A DNA stretch of 64,000 bases, taken from contig CAWUFE020000007.1 in the NCBI GenBank assembly GCA_963921345.3, forward strand, positions 2,542,001 through 2,606,000, in the 5' to 3' direction. The first letter of the stretch is position 1. Every line of letters starts with the position of its first letter. Source of the stretch: Hoeflea_A sp963921345. GTDB taxonomy: Bacteria; Pseudomonadota; Alphaproteobacteria; Rhizobiales; Rhizobiaceae. Made by a program: the position numbers and the translations under genes. Shown in pieces: positions 50,364-58,679 of this stretch. A model generated the notes under the pieces. The model did no database searches and was not told the origin of the DNA. It worked only from the letters and a program-made list of their open reading frames with translations.

Positions 50364-51452
50364 TCAGTTGGACGGCGCGGTCAATCCAAGTGCCTTGCCG
50401 GCGGAACCGTTCCAGGCCGTTACGCAGTCGGCTCCGCACCGCTCGCTCCAGCCGGCGAGCACGTTTTCCTCGACAATCTTCTTGAGACTCTCGAGATCCG
50501 CGTCGCTTGGCTGAACCAGCGTCATTTTCTGGGCCTCGCCGAACGAACAGGGCCCGTTGCCCGTGTTGCAATCGATGCCTTCCTGGTCGGCTTTTTGCCC
50601 GAACGCCCAGGCCTGGTCCTCCAGCTTGCCGGCTTCAGCCAAGACGAGCTGCTGCGCATCGGGGCTCAGCTTGTCCCAGGTGGCGTTGCTCACCGCCAGA
50701 AACAGGCTCGATCCCTGCGCTGCATGCAAGGTGTAGAGATGAGTGGCGACCTCGTACCACTTAGCCGTATAGCCCGACAGGGTTCCGGTGACCGCACAAT
50801 CGACGACGCCCCTCTGCAGAGCCGGCACAACCTCGGCGAAATCGATCGACGTCGGAATGCCGCCCATCCCCTCCACGAGATCGGACAGTGCGCGGTTGTA
50901 GACCCGGACTTTCTTTCCGGCGATGTCGCCGATGCCGCTGATGGGAACGCGACAGTAGAATACCTGTGTCGGCTCGCTGTAGATGGCGAGCAGCTTGGCA
51001 TCGAACGTGTCGTTGATCTGCTGGTCGAGGATCGGCCGGTAGGCGTCGACCGACTGACGCGCATCGTCCCAATTCTGAATGGAACCGGCCAGGTCGACCC
51101 CTTCGAACATGGCGTTGTCGCCGGCAACATAGGTGAAACCGGCGTGAACGAAATCGAACAGCCCCAGTTTCAGCATACGCCCGACGTCGAAACCCTTGAG
51201 ACCGAGTTCGTCCAGCGGCGTGATCTGCGCCGACAGCGCGCCGCCCGTCGCACCCGGAAGCGTTTCCTCCCAGAAGGGTTTTTCGGTGTTCTTGAAATGC
51301 GGAGCATTGGTCCAGTTGCCGATCACCTTGAAGGAGTGGCTTCCGTAGTCCTGAGCGATGGCCTGGCCATTGACCAATCCCATCGTGCCGACCACGGAGA
51401 CCGCACCCACGGCGGCCACTTTCAATAAATCAGACCATGATTTCACGGACAT
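50364..51452 (-). CDS. TRAP transporter periplasmic binding protein (DctP/TAXI-like fold)
   Basis: A 362-residue secreted protein. The signal peptide spans residues 1-32 (LLKVAAVGAVSVVGTMGLVN, ending AIAQ). The mature domain has the DctP pattern: KGFDVGRMLKLGLFDFVHAG, then GKKVRVYNRALSDLVEGMG and ALQRGVVDCAVTG, where the Arg of VRVY is the usual carboxylate clamp. ATG 51452 is chosen over ATG 51458 because GGGAGG then lies at proper spacing. Additional cysteine pairs (CNTGNGPC, CGADC) suggest disulfides. First gene of the TRAP-M20 operon; the ligand is probably a carboxylate such as an N-acyl amino acid. Confidence 0.92.
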   Translation of the reverse strand: MSVKSWSDLLKVAAVGAVSVVGTMGLVNGQAIAQDYGSHSFKVIGNWTNAPHFKNTEKPFWEETLPGATGGALSAQITPLDELGLKGFDVGRMLKLGLFDFVHAGFTYVAGDNAMFEGVDLAGSIQNWDDARQSVDAYRPILDQQINDTFDAKLLAIYSEPTQVFYCRVPISGIGDIAGKKVRVYNRALSDLVEGMGGIPTSIDFAEVVPALQRGVVDCAVTGTLSGYTAKWYEVATHLYTLHAAQGSSLFLAVSNATWDKLSPDAQQLVLAEAGKLEDQAWAFGQKADQEGIDCNTGNGPCSFGEAQKMTLVQPSDADLESLKKIVEENVLAGWSERCGADCVTAWNGSAGKALGLTAPSN

Positions 51453-51764
51453 ATTCATCCTCCCTCTCGTCTGAAGCTGATGGACTGGCTTGCGCCCCGA
51501 CGGAAGTCTGGAGCGGGTGCAAACCAATATGTGCGGGAGGAAGATATTGAAGCCTAGCTTGAAAAAAAATCAAAATAAACGCGAATTTCGATGAAATGGA
51601 TTCATGCACTGAAGAACGCATCCGCGCAGCGACACCGGCGTGACCGCCGAGCCCGGGAGGTCACGCGCGACAGGAAGGCAGGACCTCCGACCCGGTTTCG
51701 TCTTGATTTGTCTGTAACACCGCTGAAGCAAGGCTTCTTCAGATGCCGTTCGCTTCAACCGGCA
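51453..51764. promoter_or_regulatory. Intergenic region, guaA end and TRAP operon promoter
   Basis: This 312-bp gap holds an AT-rich stretch at about 51550-51600 where the TRAP promoter (minus strand) should lie. The palindrome ATTTC-GAT-GAAAT occurs at 51585-51597 and may be an operator. Near guaA, GAAGC-AAG-GCTTC at about 51725-51737 is a weak stem. No regulator gene lies beside this operon. Confidence 0.4.
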
Positions 51765-53327
51765 CTATTCCCACTCAATGGTCCCCGGCGGCTTCGACGT
51801 CACGTCGTAGACGACGCGGTTGATGCCTTTCACTTCGTTGATGATGCGGGTGGCGGCGCGGCCGAGGAAATCCATGTCGAAGGGGTAGAAATCGGCGGTC
51901 ATGCCGTCGACCGAGGTGACGGCGCGCAGGGCGCAGACGAATTCGTAGGTGCGGCCGTCGCCCATGACGCCGACGGTCTGCACCGGCAACAGCACGGCGA
52001 AGGCCTGCCAGATGGTGTCGTAAAGGCCGGCATTGCGGATTTCGTCGAGATAGATGGCGTCGGCCTCGCGCAGGATGTCGAGCTTTTCGCGGGTGATGCC
52101 GCCGGGGCAGCGGATGGCAAGGCCCGGGCCCGGAAACGGGTGGCGGCCGATGAAGCTTTCCGGCAGGCCGAGTTCGCGGCCGAGCACCCGCACCTCATCC
52201 TTGAAGAGTTCGCGCAGCGGTTCGACCAGCTGCATGTTCATGCGCTCCGGCAGGCCGCCGACATTGTGGTGCGACTTGATGGTGACCGAGGGACCGCCGG
52301 TGAAGGAGACGCTCTCGATGACGTCCGGATAGAGCGTGCCCTGGGCGAGGAAGTCGGCGCCTCCGATCTTCTTCGCCTCCTCCTCGAAGACGTCGATGAA
52401 CAGCTTGCCGATGGTCTTGCGCTTGACCTCCGGATCGCCCTCGCCTTCGAGCGCCGAAATGAAGGTATCGGAGGCATCCACATGCACCAGCGGGATGTTG
52501 TAGTGCTCGCGGAACATGGCGACGACGTCGGCTGCCTCGTTCTTGCGCATCAGCCCGTGGTCGACGAGCACGCAGGTGAGCTGATCGCCGACTGCCTCGT
52601 GGATCAGCAGCGCGGCGACGGAGGAATCGACTCCGCCCGACAGCGCGCAAAGGACCCGGCCGTCGCCGACCTGCTCGCGGATCGCGGCGATCGCCTGGGT
52701 CCGGTAGGCGGCCATGCTCCAGCTGCTCTTGAGACCGGCGATGGTGTGGACGAAGTTGGACAGCAGCCGCGCGCCGTCCGGCGTGTGCACGACCTCCGGA
52801 TGGAACATCATGCCGTAGGTCTTGCGCTCGACATTGCCGAAAACCGCGAACGGCGCGCCTTGCGACTTGCCGAGAATCTCGAAACCGGGCGGCAGGTCGA
52901 TGACCCGGTCGCCATGGCTCATCCAAACCTGATGCCGCTGGCCGGGCGCCCAGACGCCATCGAACAGCGGGCAATCCTTGATGACCTCCACATAGGCGCG
53001 GCCGAATTCGCGGTGATCGGAGGCTTCCGCCTTGCCGCCCATCTGCACGCACATCGTCATTTGCCCGTAGCAGATGCCGAGCACTGGAAGGCCTGAATCG
53101 AAAACGATCTGCGGGGCGCGCGGGCTGCCCGCGTCATGGGTGGATGCCGGCCCGCCGGAAAGGATGACCGCCTTCGGTTTCAGCCGCTCGAAACCTTCCT
53201 CGGCAGACTGGAACGGAACGATCTCGCAATAGACCCCGGCCTCGCGGACGCGGCGCGCGATCAGCTGCGTGACCTGCGAGCCGAAATCGATGATCAAGAC
53301 GGTGTCGGGATGTGCGGTGTTTTCCAT
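51765..53327 (-). CDS. guaA: GMP synthase (glutamine-hydrolysing)
   Basis: A 520-residue enzyme converting XMP to GMP. The class I amidotransferase domain has VILSGGPAS, the nucleophile C86 in GICYGQM, and FHPEVVHTPDG. The ATP pyrophosphatase domain has the P-loop ALSGGVDSSVAALL near residue 235. The C-terminal dimerisation domain ends KPPGTIEWE as in other GuaA proteins. Full length. Confidence 0.97.
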   Translation of the reverse strand: MENTAHPDTVLIIDFGSQVTQLIARRVREAGVYCEIVPFQSAEEGFERLKPKAVILSGGPASTHDAGSPRAPQIVFDSGLPVLGICYGQMTMCVQMGGKAEASDHREFGRAYVEVIKDCPLFDGVWAPGQRHQVWMSHGDRVIDLPPGFEILGKSQGAPFAVFGNVERKTYGMMFHPEVVHTPDGARLLSNFVHTIAGLKSSWSMAAYRTQAIAAIREQVGDGRVLCALSGGVDSSVAALLIHEAVGDQLTCVLVDHGLMRKNEAADVVAMFREHYNIPLVHVDASDTFISALEGEGDPEVKRKTIGKLFIDVFEEEAKKIGGADFLAQGTLYPDVIESVSFTGGPSVTIKSHHNVGGLPERMNMQLVEPLRELFKDEVRVLGRELGLPESFIGRHPFPGPGLAIRCPGGITREKLDILREADAIYLDEIRNAGLYDTIWQAFAVLLPVQTVGVMGDGRTYEFVCALRAVTSVDGMTADFYPFDMDFLGRAATRIINEVKGINRVVYDVTSKPPGTIEWE

Positions 53328-53377
53328 GGAGAGGCTTTAGTGATTCCCTTGCTGCAGTGCAAGCAAAGTGACAGCCT

Positions 53378-54001
53378 CTAGCCCAGTATCTCACCACTTT
53401 TGATGGCATCCTCCAGCCGGTCGACCGCAGCGGCCAGTTTTTCGTCGATGATGTGGAGATATTCCGTCCAGTCATCGACATGGCGCAGTTCGTCCTTGCC
53501 GTCGGAGATACCGCGCAAACCGATCAGCGGCACATCGAAGTGGTGGCAGGCGCGCAGGACCGCGAAGGACTCCATATCGACCATCTGGGCGGCGATGGCG
53601 TCATAGGCAGCGCCCGAGACGATGTTGGCGCCGGTCGACAATGTCGCGCCGGCAATGCCGGGCACCTGCACCGGCATGTCGACCACGACGGGAAGATCCA
53701 GAAACGGCGTCGCGCCCTTTTCGAAGCCGAGCGGCGAAGCGTCCATGTCACGGTAGGAGACGGATGTGGCCTGGTAGACTTCCGTCTGCTCCAGTTCGCG
53801 CGAACCGGCCGAGCCGAGCGAGACGACCAGGTCGGGCAGCGGGTCGGTCGCTGCCAGAACCGCGGTCAGTTGCACCGCGGCCTCGACGGGCCCGACCCCG
53901 GTGATCAACGGTGTAAAGCGGGCTTTCAGCGCCGGTCCGTATTCCTGGTCGGCCGCCATGACGAACAGAACCCGTTTTCCGGCGACGTCTTCCATTTTCA
54001 T
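53378..54001 (-). CDS. Nucleosidase/phosphorylase-family protein (MTA/SAH nucleosidase-like)
   Basis: A 207-residue PNP/UDP-family protein. The pattern ITGVGPVEAAVQLTAVLA, LVVSLGSAGSRELEQ, the ribose-binding VDMESFAVLRACHHFDVP with its catalytic-region Glu, and GISDGKDELRH fits methylthioadenosine/adenosylhomocysteine nucleosidases. It is slightly shorter than Escherichia coli Pfs. The start ATG 54001 makes an ATGA overlap with the thioesterase stop. It probably recycles MTA or SAH; the exact nucleoside is not certain. Confidence 0.85.
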   Translation of the reverse strand: MKMEDVAGKRVLFVMAADQEYGPALKARFTPLITGVGPVEAAVQLTAVLAATDPLPDLVVSLGSAGSRELEQTEVYQATSVSYRDMDASPLGFEKGATPFLDLPVVVDMPVQVPGIAGATLSTGANIVSGAAYDAIAAQMVDMESFAVLRACHHFDVPLIGLRGISDGKDELRHVDDWTEYLHIIDEKLAAAVDRLEDAIKSGEILG

Positions 54002-54456
54002 CCCTCGATCCCTTCGCGTCCGACCACGGCCATCAGCGTGCCGGTCATGGTTGCAATCAGTTTTTCCCGGCCTTCGGCGTCGACGGCAAAGGCCTGGCCG
54101 TCGGCGACCGTGATCGTGCGGCCGGGCTTGGTGACCTCGGCGCGGAACAGAAAGCGTTCGCCGGCGGCCGGTGCCAGCAGGTTGATCTTGAACTCTATGG
54201 TCAGCACCGCGGCGTCGGCGGGCATCAACGAGAAGGCGGCATAGCCGCATGCCGAATCGAGCGCCGTCGAGACGATGCCGGCATGCAGGAAACCGTGCTG
54301 CTGGGTCAGGTCCGCCCGGTAGGGCATTGCCATTTCGACCCGGCCGGCCTCGACATGCACGAGCATCATGCCGAGCGTCTTCATCACCGCCTGGCGGTCG
54401 AAACTGTCATTGGCCCGGCGTTCGAAATCCGGGTTCTTCGGCACGAATTCGGGCAT
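53998..54456 (-). CDS. PaaI-family hotdog thioesterase
   Basis: A 152-residue hotdog-fold protein. The family active-site segment QQHGFLHAGIVSTALDSACG lies near residues 50-70, followed by IEFKINLLAPAAGERFLFRA. Such enzymes hydrolyse acyl-CoA thioesters. Placed between an rRNA methyltransferase-like gene and the nucleosidase, with four-base coupling to the latter. The substrate is unknown. Confidence 0.88.
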   Translation of the reverse strand: MPEFVPKNPDFERRANDSFDRQAVMKTLGMMLVHVEAGRVEMAMPYRADLTQQHGFLHAGIVSTALDSACGYAAFSLMPADAAVLTIEFKINLLAPAAGERFLFRAEVTKPGRTITVADGQAFAVDAEGREKLIATMTGTLMAVVGREGIEG

Positions 54457-54466
54457 CGCTATCTCG

Positions 54467-55756
54467 TCAATCCTTGCGCTGCATCACGGCGAAGAAGAAC
54501 CCGTCGGTACCGGTCGAAGCGGGCGTCAGTGTGACCGTCTTCATGTCGGCGGACCAGGGCTGCGGCTTGTCGTCGCCGTACAGGTCCTGCCAGACTTCAC
54601 CGGCCGACACCAGTTCGAAATCACCGTCGTCTTCGCAAAAACCATAGATCTGCGCCTCGTTCTCCTGCGGCAGGATCGAGCAGGTGATGTAGACGAGAAA
54701 ACCGCCGGGGCGCACATAGGGCGCGGCCGCCGCCAGCACTTCCTCTTGCTGGGTCAGGCGCTCCTCGAGGTTCTTCTGCGTCAGCTTCCACTTGGTGTCG
54801 GGACGCCGCCGCCAGGTGCCGGTTCCCGAGCAGGGTGCGTCGACCAGCACGCGGTCCATGCCGCCGACCAGAGCATCGAGATCGACCGCGTTCTCATGGA
54901 CCTGCACATTGCGGGTCCCGGCGCGCTTCAACCGCTCGAAGATCGGCGCCAGCCGGGTCCGGTCGATGTCGTAGGCGTGGATCTGGCCCTTGTTTTCCAT
55001 GAAGGCGCTGAGCGCCAGGGCCTTGCCGCCGCCACCGGCGCAATAGTCGAGCACCTGTTCGCCGGGCTGCGCATAGATCAATTCGGAAACGACCTGGCTG
55101 CCTTCGTCCTGGACTTCGAACCAGCCCTTGGCGAAGGCCGGTTCGGCGGTGACGTTGGGAAGCCGCGACGGCCCCTGCCCGGCGGCGATCCTGAGACCGT
55201 TGGCGGCAATCGCCGTCGGCGCCGCGCCGCTGCGTTCAAGCGCCTTCGCCACCTTGCCGCGATCGGCCTTCAGCGTGTTGATCCGCAAATCCAGCGGCGG
55301 GCGCTGCGCCAGTGCCCGGGCCTCATCCAGCCAGTCGTCGCCGAAATTCTCTTCGAAGGCGAACTCGATCCACTCGGGAATGTCGGCCTGGACGTACGGC
55401 GGTGCATCGGACAGGCGGCGCGCGGCGAAGGCCTTGTGCGCCGCCTCCGGCAAGGGAGCCGGTGCAAAGCGGTCGCCGTCCAGCTGCGATTTGAGCCGCG
55501 CTGAATCAAGGCCCCATTGCCGCAACACCACCGAATGCACCAGCGCCGCGGCACTGTCGTCGTCCATCAGATAGGCATGGGAGAGCTTCTGCCGCAGGGC
55601 GTCGTAAACCAGGTTGCCGATCGCCGCGCGGTCGCCGGATCCGGCGAAGCGGTGCGCATGACCCCAGTCCTTCAGCGCCTCGGCCACCGGCCGTTTCTGC
55701 CGCTCGATGGTTTCGAGCACCTCGATGGCCGCCGCCATCCGACCGCCCAGCCGCAT
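54467..55756 (-). CDS. RsmB/NOP2-Sun-family RNA (cytosine-5) methyltransferase
   Basis: A 429-residue SAM-dependent methyltransferase. The N-terminal helical NusB-like/RsmB region spans about 1-150. The SAM site is VLDYCAGGGGKALALSA near residue 240. The two catalytic Cys motifs are LVDAPCSGTGTWRRRPD near 310 and YITCSILPQENEAQ near 360. It most likely methylates 16S rRNA like RsmB, but the specific base is not provable here. Confidence 0.9.
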   Translation of the reverse strand: MRLGGRMAAAIEVLETIERQKRPVAEALKDWGHAHRFAGSGDRAAIGNLVYDALRQKLSHAYLMDDDSAAALVHSVVLRQWGLDSARLKSQLDGDRFAPAPLPEAAHKAFAARRLSDAPPYVQADIPEWIEFAFEENFGDDWLDEARALAQRPPLDLRINTLKADRGKVAKALERSGAAPTAIAANGLRIAAGQGPSRLPNVTAEPAFAKGWFEVQDEGSQVVSELIYAQPGEQVLDYCAGGGGKALALSAFMENKGQIHAYDIDRTRLAPIFERLKRAGTRNVQVHENAVDLDALVGGMDRVLVDAPCSGTGTWRRRPDTKWKLTQKNLEERLTQQEEVLAAAAPYVRPGGFLVYITCSILPQENEAQIYGFCEDDGDFELVSAGEVWQDLYGDDKPQPWSADMKTVTLTPASTGTDGFFFAVMQRKD

Positions 55757-55816
55757 GTGTCGTTCCTTCTTAAATCGCGCCTGAAGGATATAGGAAAGCC
55801 GGTCGGTTTTCCAAAA

Positions 55817-56227
55817 TCAGATGAGCTTCCAGGCGAGCCACAGCCACAGAACGCCATTGATCAGGAAACCGGCGACGAAGAGCGGCCGGCGATGGCGGAT
55901 CCGATTGGTGGTGATGTGCACCCAGGAGTGGGCAATGCGGCTGGCGACGAAGGCCCAGGCGAGCACGATGATGGCATCGTTGACGCCGTTGATCATGTAG
56001 AGAACCACGCAGACGACGTAGAACAGGAACGGCAGCTCGAACTGGTTGACCAGGTTGCGCACCACGGTGGAGCTCGATTCCGGCTCGACCTGCGGCACCT
56101 TGAACGCCGAAGCGTCGACCTCGCCCCTGCTGACCGCCGCCCGACGGCGGCGCGACATGATGACGTAAATCGTGTAGACCAGCGCCGTCTGCACAATCAG
56201 CGGCCAGAAGATTGCAGTGTTGCTCAT
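55817..56227 (-). CDS. MAPEG-family membrane protein
   Basis: A 136-residue protein with four hydrophobic segments and the MAPEG-type pattern: VRNLVNQFELPFLFYVVCVV followed by AFVASRIAHSWVHI. Bacterial members are poorly characterised; some have glutathione transferase activity. It lies between guaB and the RsmB-like gene, a common neighbourhood in Rhizobiales as I recall it. Confidence 0.88.
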   Translation of the reverse strand: MSNTAIFWPLIVQTALVYTIYVIMSRRRRAAVSRGEVDASAFKVPQVEPESSSTVVRNLVNQFELPFLFYVVCVVLYMINGVNDAIIVLAWAFVASRIAHSWVHITTNRIRHRRPLFVAGFLINGVLWLWLAWKLI

Positions 56228-56296
56228 GGCGTTCCCCGATGCGACTCTCCGGCGAGACGCTAATCGAGTCCTCAGCGGTTGGGAAGGCTGCCCGGG

Positions 56297-57799
56297 CTAC
56301 ACCGCGCCCGGATAGTTGGGGCTTTCGCGGGTGATCGTCACATCGTGGGCATGGCTCTCGCGCTGGCCGGCGCCGGAGATGCGCACGAATTGCGCCCGCT
56401 GATGCAATTCGTCGAGATTGGCCGCGCCGACGTAGCCCATGGCCGCCTTGAGGCCGCCGCCAAGCTGGTGCAGCACACCCGAAACCGGCCCCTTGTAGGG
56501 TACCTGGCCTTCGACGCCCTCGGGCACCAGTTTCAGCGTGTCGCGCACCTCGGCCTGGAAATAGCGGTCGGCGGAGCCGCGCGCCATGGCGCCGACGGAG
56601 CCCATGCCGCGATAGGATTTGAAAGAGCGGCCCTGGTAAAGATAGACCTCGCCCGGGCTTTCCTCGGTTCCGGCAAGCAGCGAGCCGATCATCACGGCGG
56701 AAGCGCCGGCGGCGATCGCCTTGGCCATGTCGCCGGAATACTTGATGCCGCCGTCGGCGATGACGGGAACGCCGTTGGCCTGAGCCGCCTCGACGGCGCC
56801 CATGATCGCCGAGAGTTGCGGCACGCCGACACCGGCGACGATGCGGGTTGTGCAGATGGAGCCGGGACCGATGCCGACCTTGATGGAATCGGCGCCGGCG
56901 TCGATCAGCGCCCTGGTGCCGTCGGCCGTGGCCACGTTGCCGGCCATGATGCGAACGGAATTCGACAGTTTCTTCACCCGCGACACGGCATCGAGCACGC
57001 GCTGCGAATGGCCGTGGGCGGTATCGACCACCAGCATGTCAATGCCGGCGTCGATCAGCCGCTCGGCGCGCTCGTATCCGTCCTCGCCGACCGTCGTCGC
57101 GGCGGCCACCCGCAGCCGGCCCTGCAGGTCCTTGGCAGCGTTCGGGTTGAGCTGCGACTTTTCGATGTCCTTGACCGTGATCAGCCCGACGCACTGGCCG
57201 TCCGGGTCGACCACCAGCAGCTTTTCGATGCGGTGCTGGTGCAGCAGCTTCTTGGCTTCGTGATGTTCGACATTCTCGTTGACCGTCACCAGCCCTTCCG
57301 AGGTCATCAGTTCGTGGATCTTCTGCGCCGGATCGGAGGCGAAGCGGACGTCGCGGTTGGTCAGGATGCCGACCAGCCGGCCGGTGCCGAACCCTCCGGT
57401 GCCGCCGTTTTCGACGACCGGGATGCCGGAAATGCCGTGGGTCTTCATCAGCGCCAGCGCATCGGCCAGTGTCGCTTCCGGCCCGATGGTCACTGGATTG
57501 ACGACCATGCCGGATTCGAACTTCTTGACCTGGCGAACTTCCTCGGCCTGCTCTTCCGGCGTCAGGTTGCGGTGAATGACACCGATGCCGCCGGCCTGCG
57601 CCATGGCGATGGCGAGCCGGGCCTCGGTAACCGTATCCATGGCCGAGGAAATGATCGGCAGGCTGAGGTCGATGCCGTCGGCGACGCGGGTGGCGATGTC
57701 GACCTGGCCGGGCATGACGGTCGAGTGTCCCGGCTGCAGAAGCACGTCGTCAAAAGTCAGGGCTTCCCGCCCGGTCGCTGAATCGATGATGTGCGCCAT
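56297..57799 (-). CDS. guaB: IMP dehydrogenase
   Basis: A 500-residue enzyme oxidising IMP to XMP, the step before GuaA. It begins EALTFDDVLLQPGHSTVMPG. The two CBS domains lie at about 95-210 (VTIGPEATLADALALMKTHG). The catalytic Cys is in GPGSICTTRIVAGVGVP near residue 310, and the flap segment GMGSVGAMARGSADRYFQ near 415. ATG 57799 is the family start; the upstream open frame is unrelated. Confidence 0.97.
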   Translation of the reverse strand: MAHIIDSATGREALTFDDVLLQPGHSTVMPGQVDIATRVADGIDLSLPIISSAMDTVTEARLAIAMAQAGGIGVIHRNLTPEEQAEEVRQVKKFESGMVVNPVTIGPEATLADALALMKTHGISGIPVVENGGTGGFGTGRLVGILTNRDVRFASDPAQKIHELMTSEGLVTVNENVEHHEAKKLLHQHRIEKLLVVDPDGQCVGLITVKDIEKSQLNPNAAKDLQGRLRVAAATTVGEDGYERAERLIDAGIDMLVVDTAHGHSQRVLDAVSRVKKLSNSVRIMAGNVATADGTRALIDAGADSIKVGIGPGSICTTRIVAGVGVPQLSAIMGAVEAAQANGVPVIADGGIKYSGDMAKAIAAGASAVMIGSLLAGTEESPGEVYLYQGRSFKSYRGMGSVGAMARGSADRYFQAEVRDTLKLVPEGVEGQVPYKGPVSGVLHQLGGGLKAAMGYVGAANLDELHQRAQFVRISGAGQRESHAHDVTITRESPNYPGAV

Positions 57800-57968
57800 T
57801 GCCAATCTCCGTAATTGTAAAAACTGCCGGCCGTGCCGCCGCGCGGCTCCGTGCAGATCGTCAAAGCGTTCAGAAGTTGGCATTGGCTGGTAACACGGAT
57901 GCGACGCCAAGGAAACAGAAAATGCCGAGAGGCCGCGGACCTCGGATAAAGCCCCGCGTTGCGGGACT

Positions 57969-58679
57969 TTAGGTGTCGTCTTCGCCGCCCGCGCGACCCT
58001 TGAACCGCTTGGCCAGCAGGTACATTTCCACCGATTCGGCGCGCGAAGCCGGCGGCTTGATGTGAATGACCGAGTGAAACCGCCGTTTCAGCATGGCCAG
58101 CAGGTCGGCCTCGGTGCCGCCCTGGAAGGTCTTGGCGAGAAAATGACCGCCCTCGTTGAGCACATCGACGGCGAAATAGGCGGCGACCTCGCACAGATGC
58201 ATGGTGCGCAGATGGTCGGTGCGGCGGTGGCCGGTGGTCGGGGCCGCCATGTCCGACAGCACCAGGTCGGGGGCGCCGCCGCAGGCCTCGACCAGCGCCG
58301 CGGGCGCACCATCGTCGAGGAAATCCATCTGCAGGAAGGCCACGCCCGGCAGCGGATCCATTTCGAGAAAGTCGATTGCCGCGACGCGCGGGTCCTCGTC
58401 CGCCGAGCCGGTCACCTTGGCGGCGATCTGCGACCAGCTGCCGGGCGCCGAACCGAGATCGACAATGCGCCTGGCACCGCTGAGGATGCCGTGCTTTTCG
58501 TCGATCTCCAGCAGCTTGAAGGCAGCACGCGAGCGATAGCCCTCGAGCTGAGCCCGCTGCACATAGGGGTCGTTGAGATGACGCTCGATCCAGCGCCGCG
58601 ACGACGCCTTGATGCGCTTCTTCCTGACCTTCTGTCCAAGCTTGCGGCCGGTGCGGTTGCCGCCGGTCGGCCGGTTCAT
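57969..58679 (-). CDS. rlmE: 23S rRNA 2'-O-ribose methyltransferase RlmE (FtsJ)
   Basis: A 236-residue methyltransferase acting on U2552 of 23S rRNA. It has a basic N-terminus (GQKVRKKRIKASSRRWIERH), then YRSRAAFKLLEIDEKHGIL and the SAM motif IVDLGSAPGSWSQIAAKV. The catalytic tetrad includes the Asp in VLSDMAAPTTGH and the Lys in FLAKTFQGGTE. It overlaps the ppx stop by four bases. Confidence 0.95.
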   Translation of the reverse strand: MNRPTGGNRTGRKLGQKVRKKRIKASSRRWIERHLNDPYVQRAQLEGYRSRAAFKLLEIDEKHGILSGARRIVDLGSAPGSWSQIAAKVTGSADEDPRVAAIDFLEMDPLPGVAFLQMDFLDDGAPAALVEACGGAPDLVLSDMAAPTTGHRRTDHLRTMHLCEVAAYFAVDVLNEGGHFLAKTFQGGTEADLLAMLKRRFHSVIHIKPPASRAESVEMYLLAKRFKGRAGGEDDT

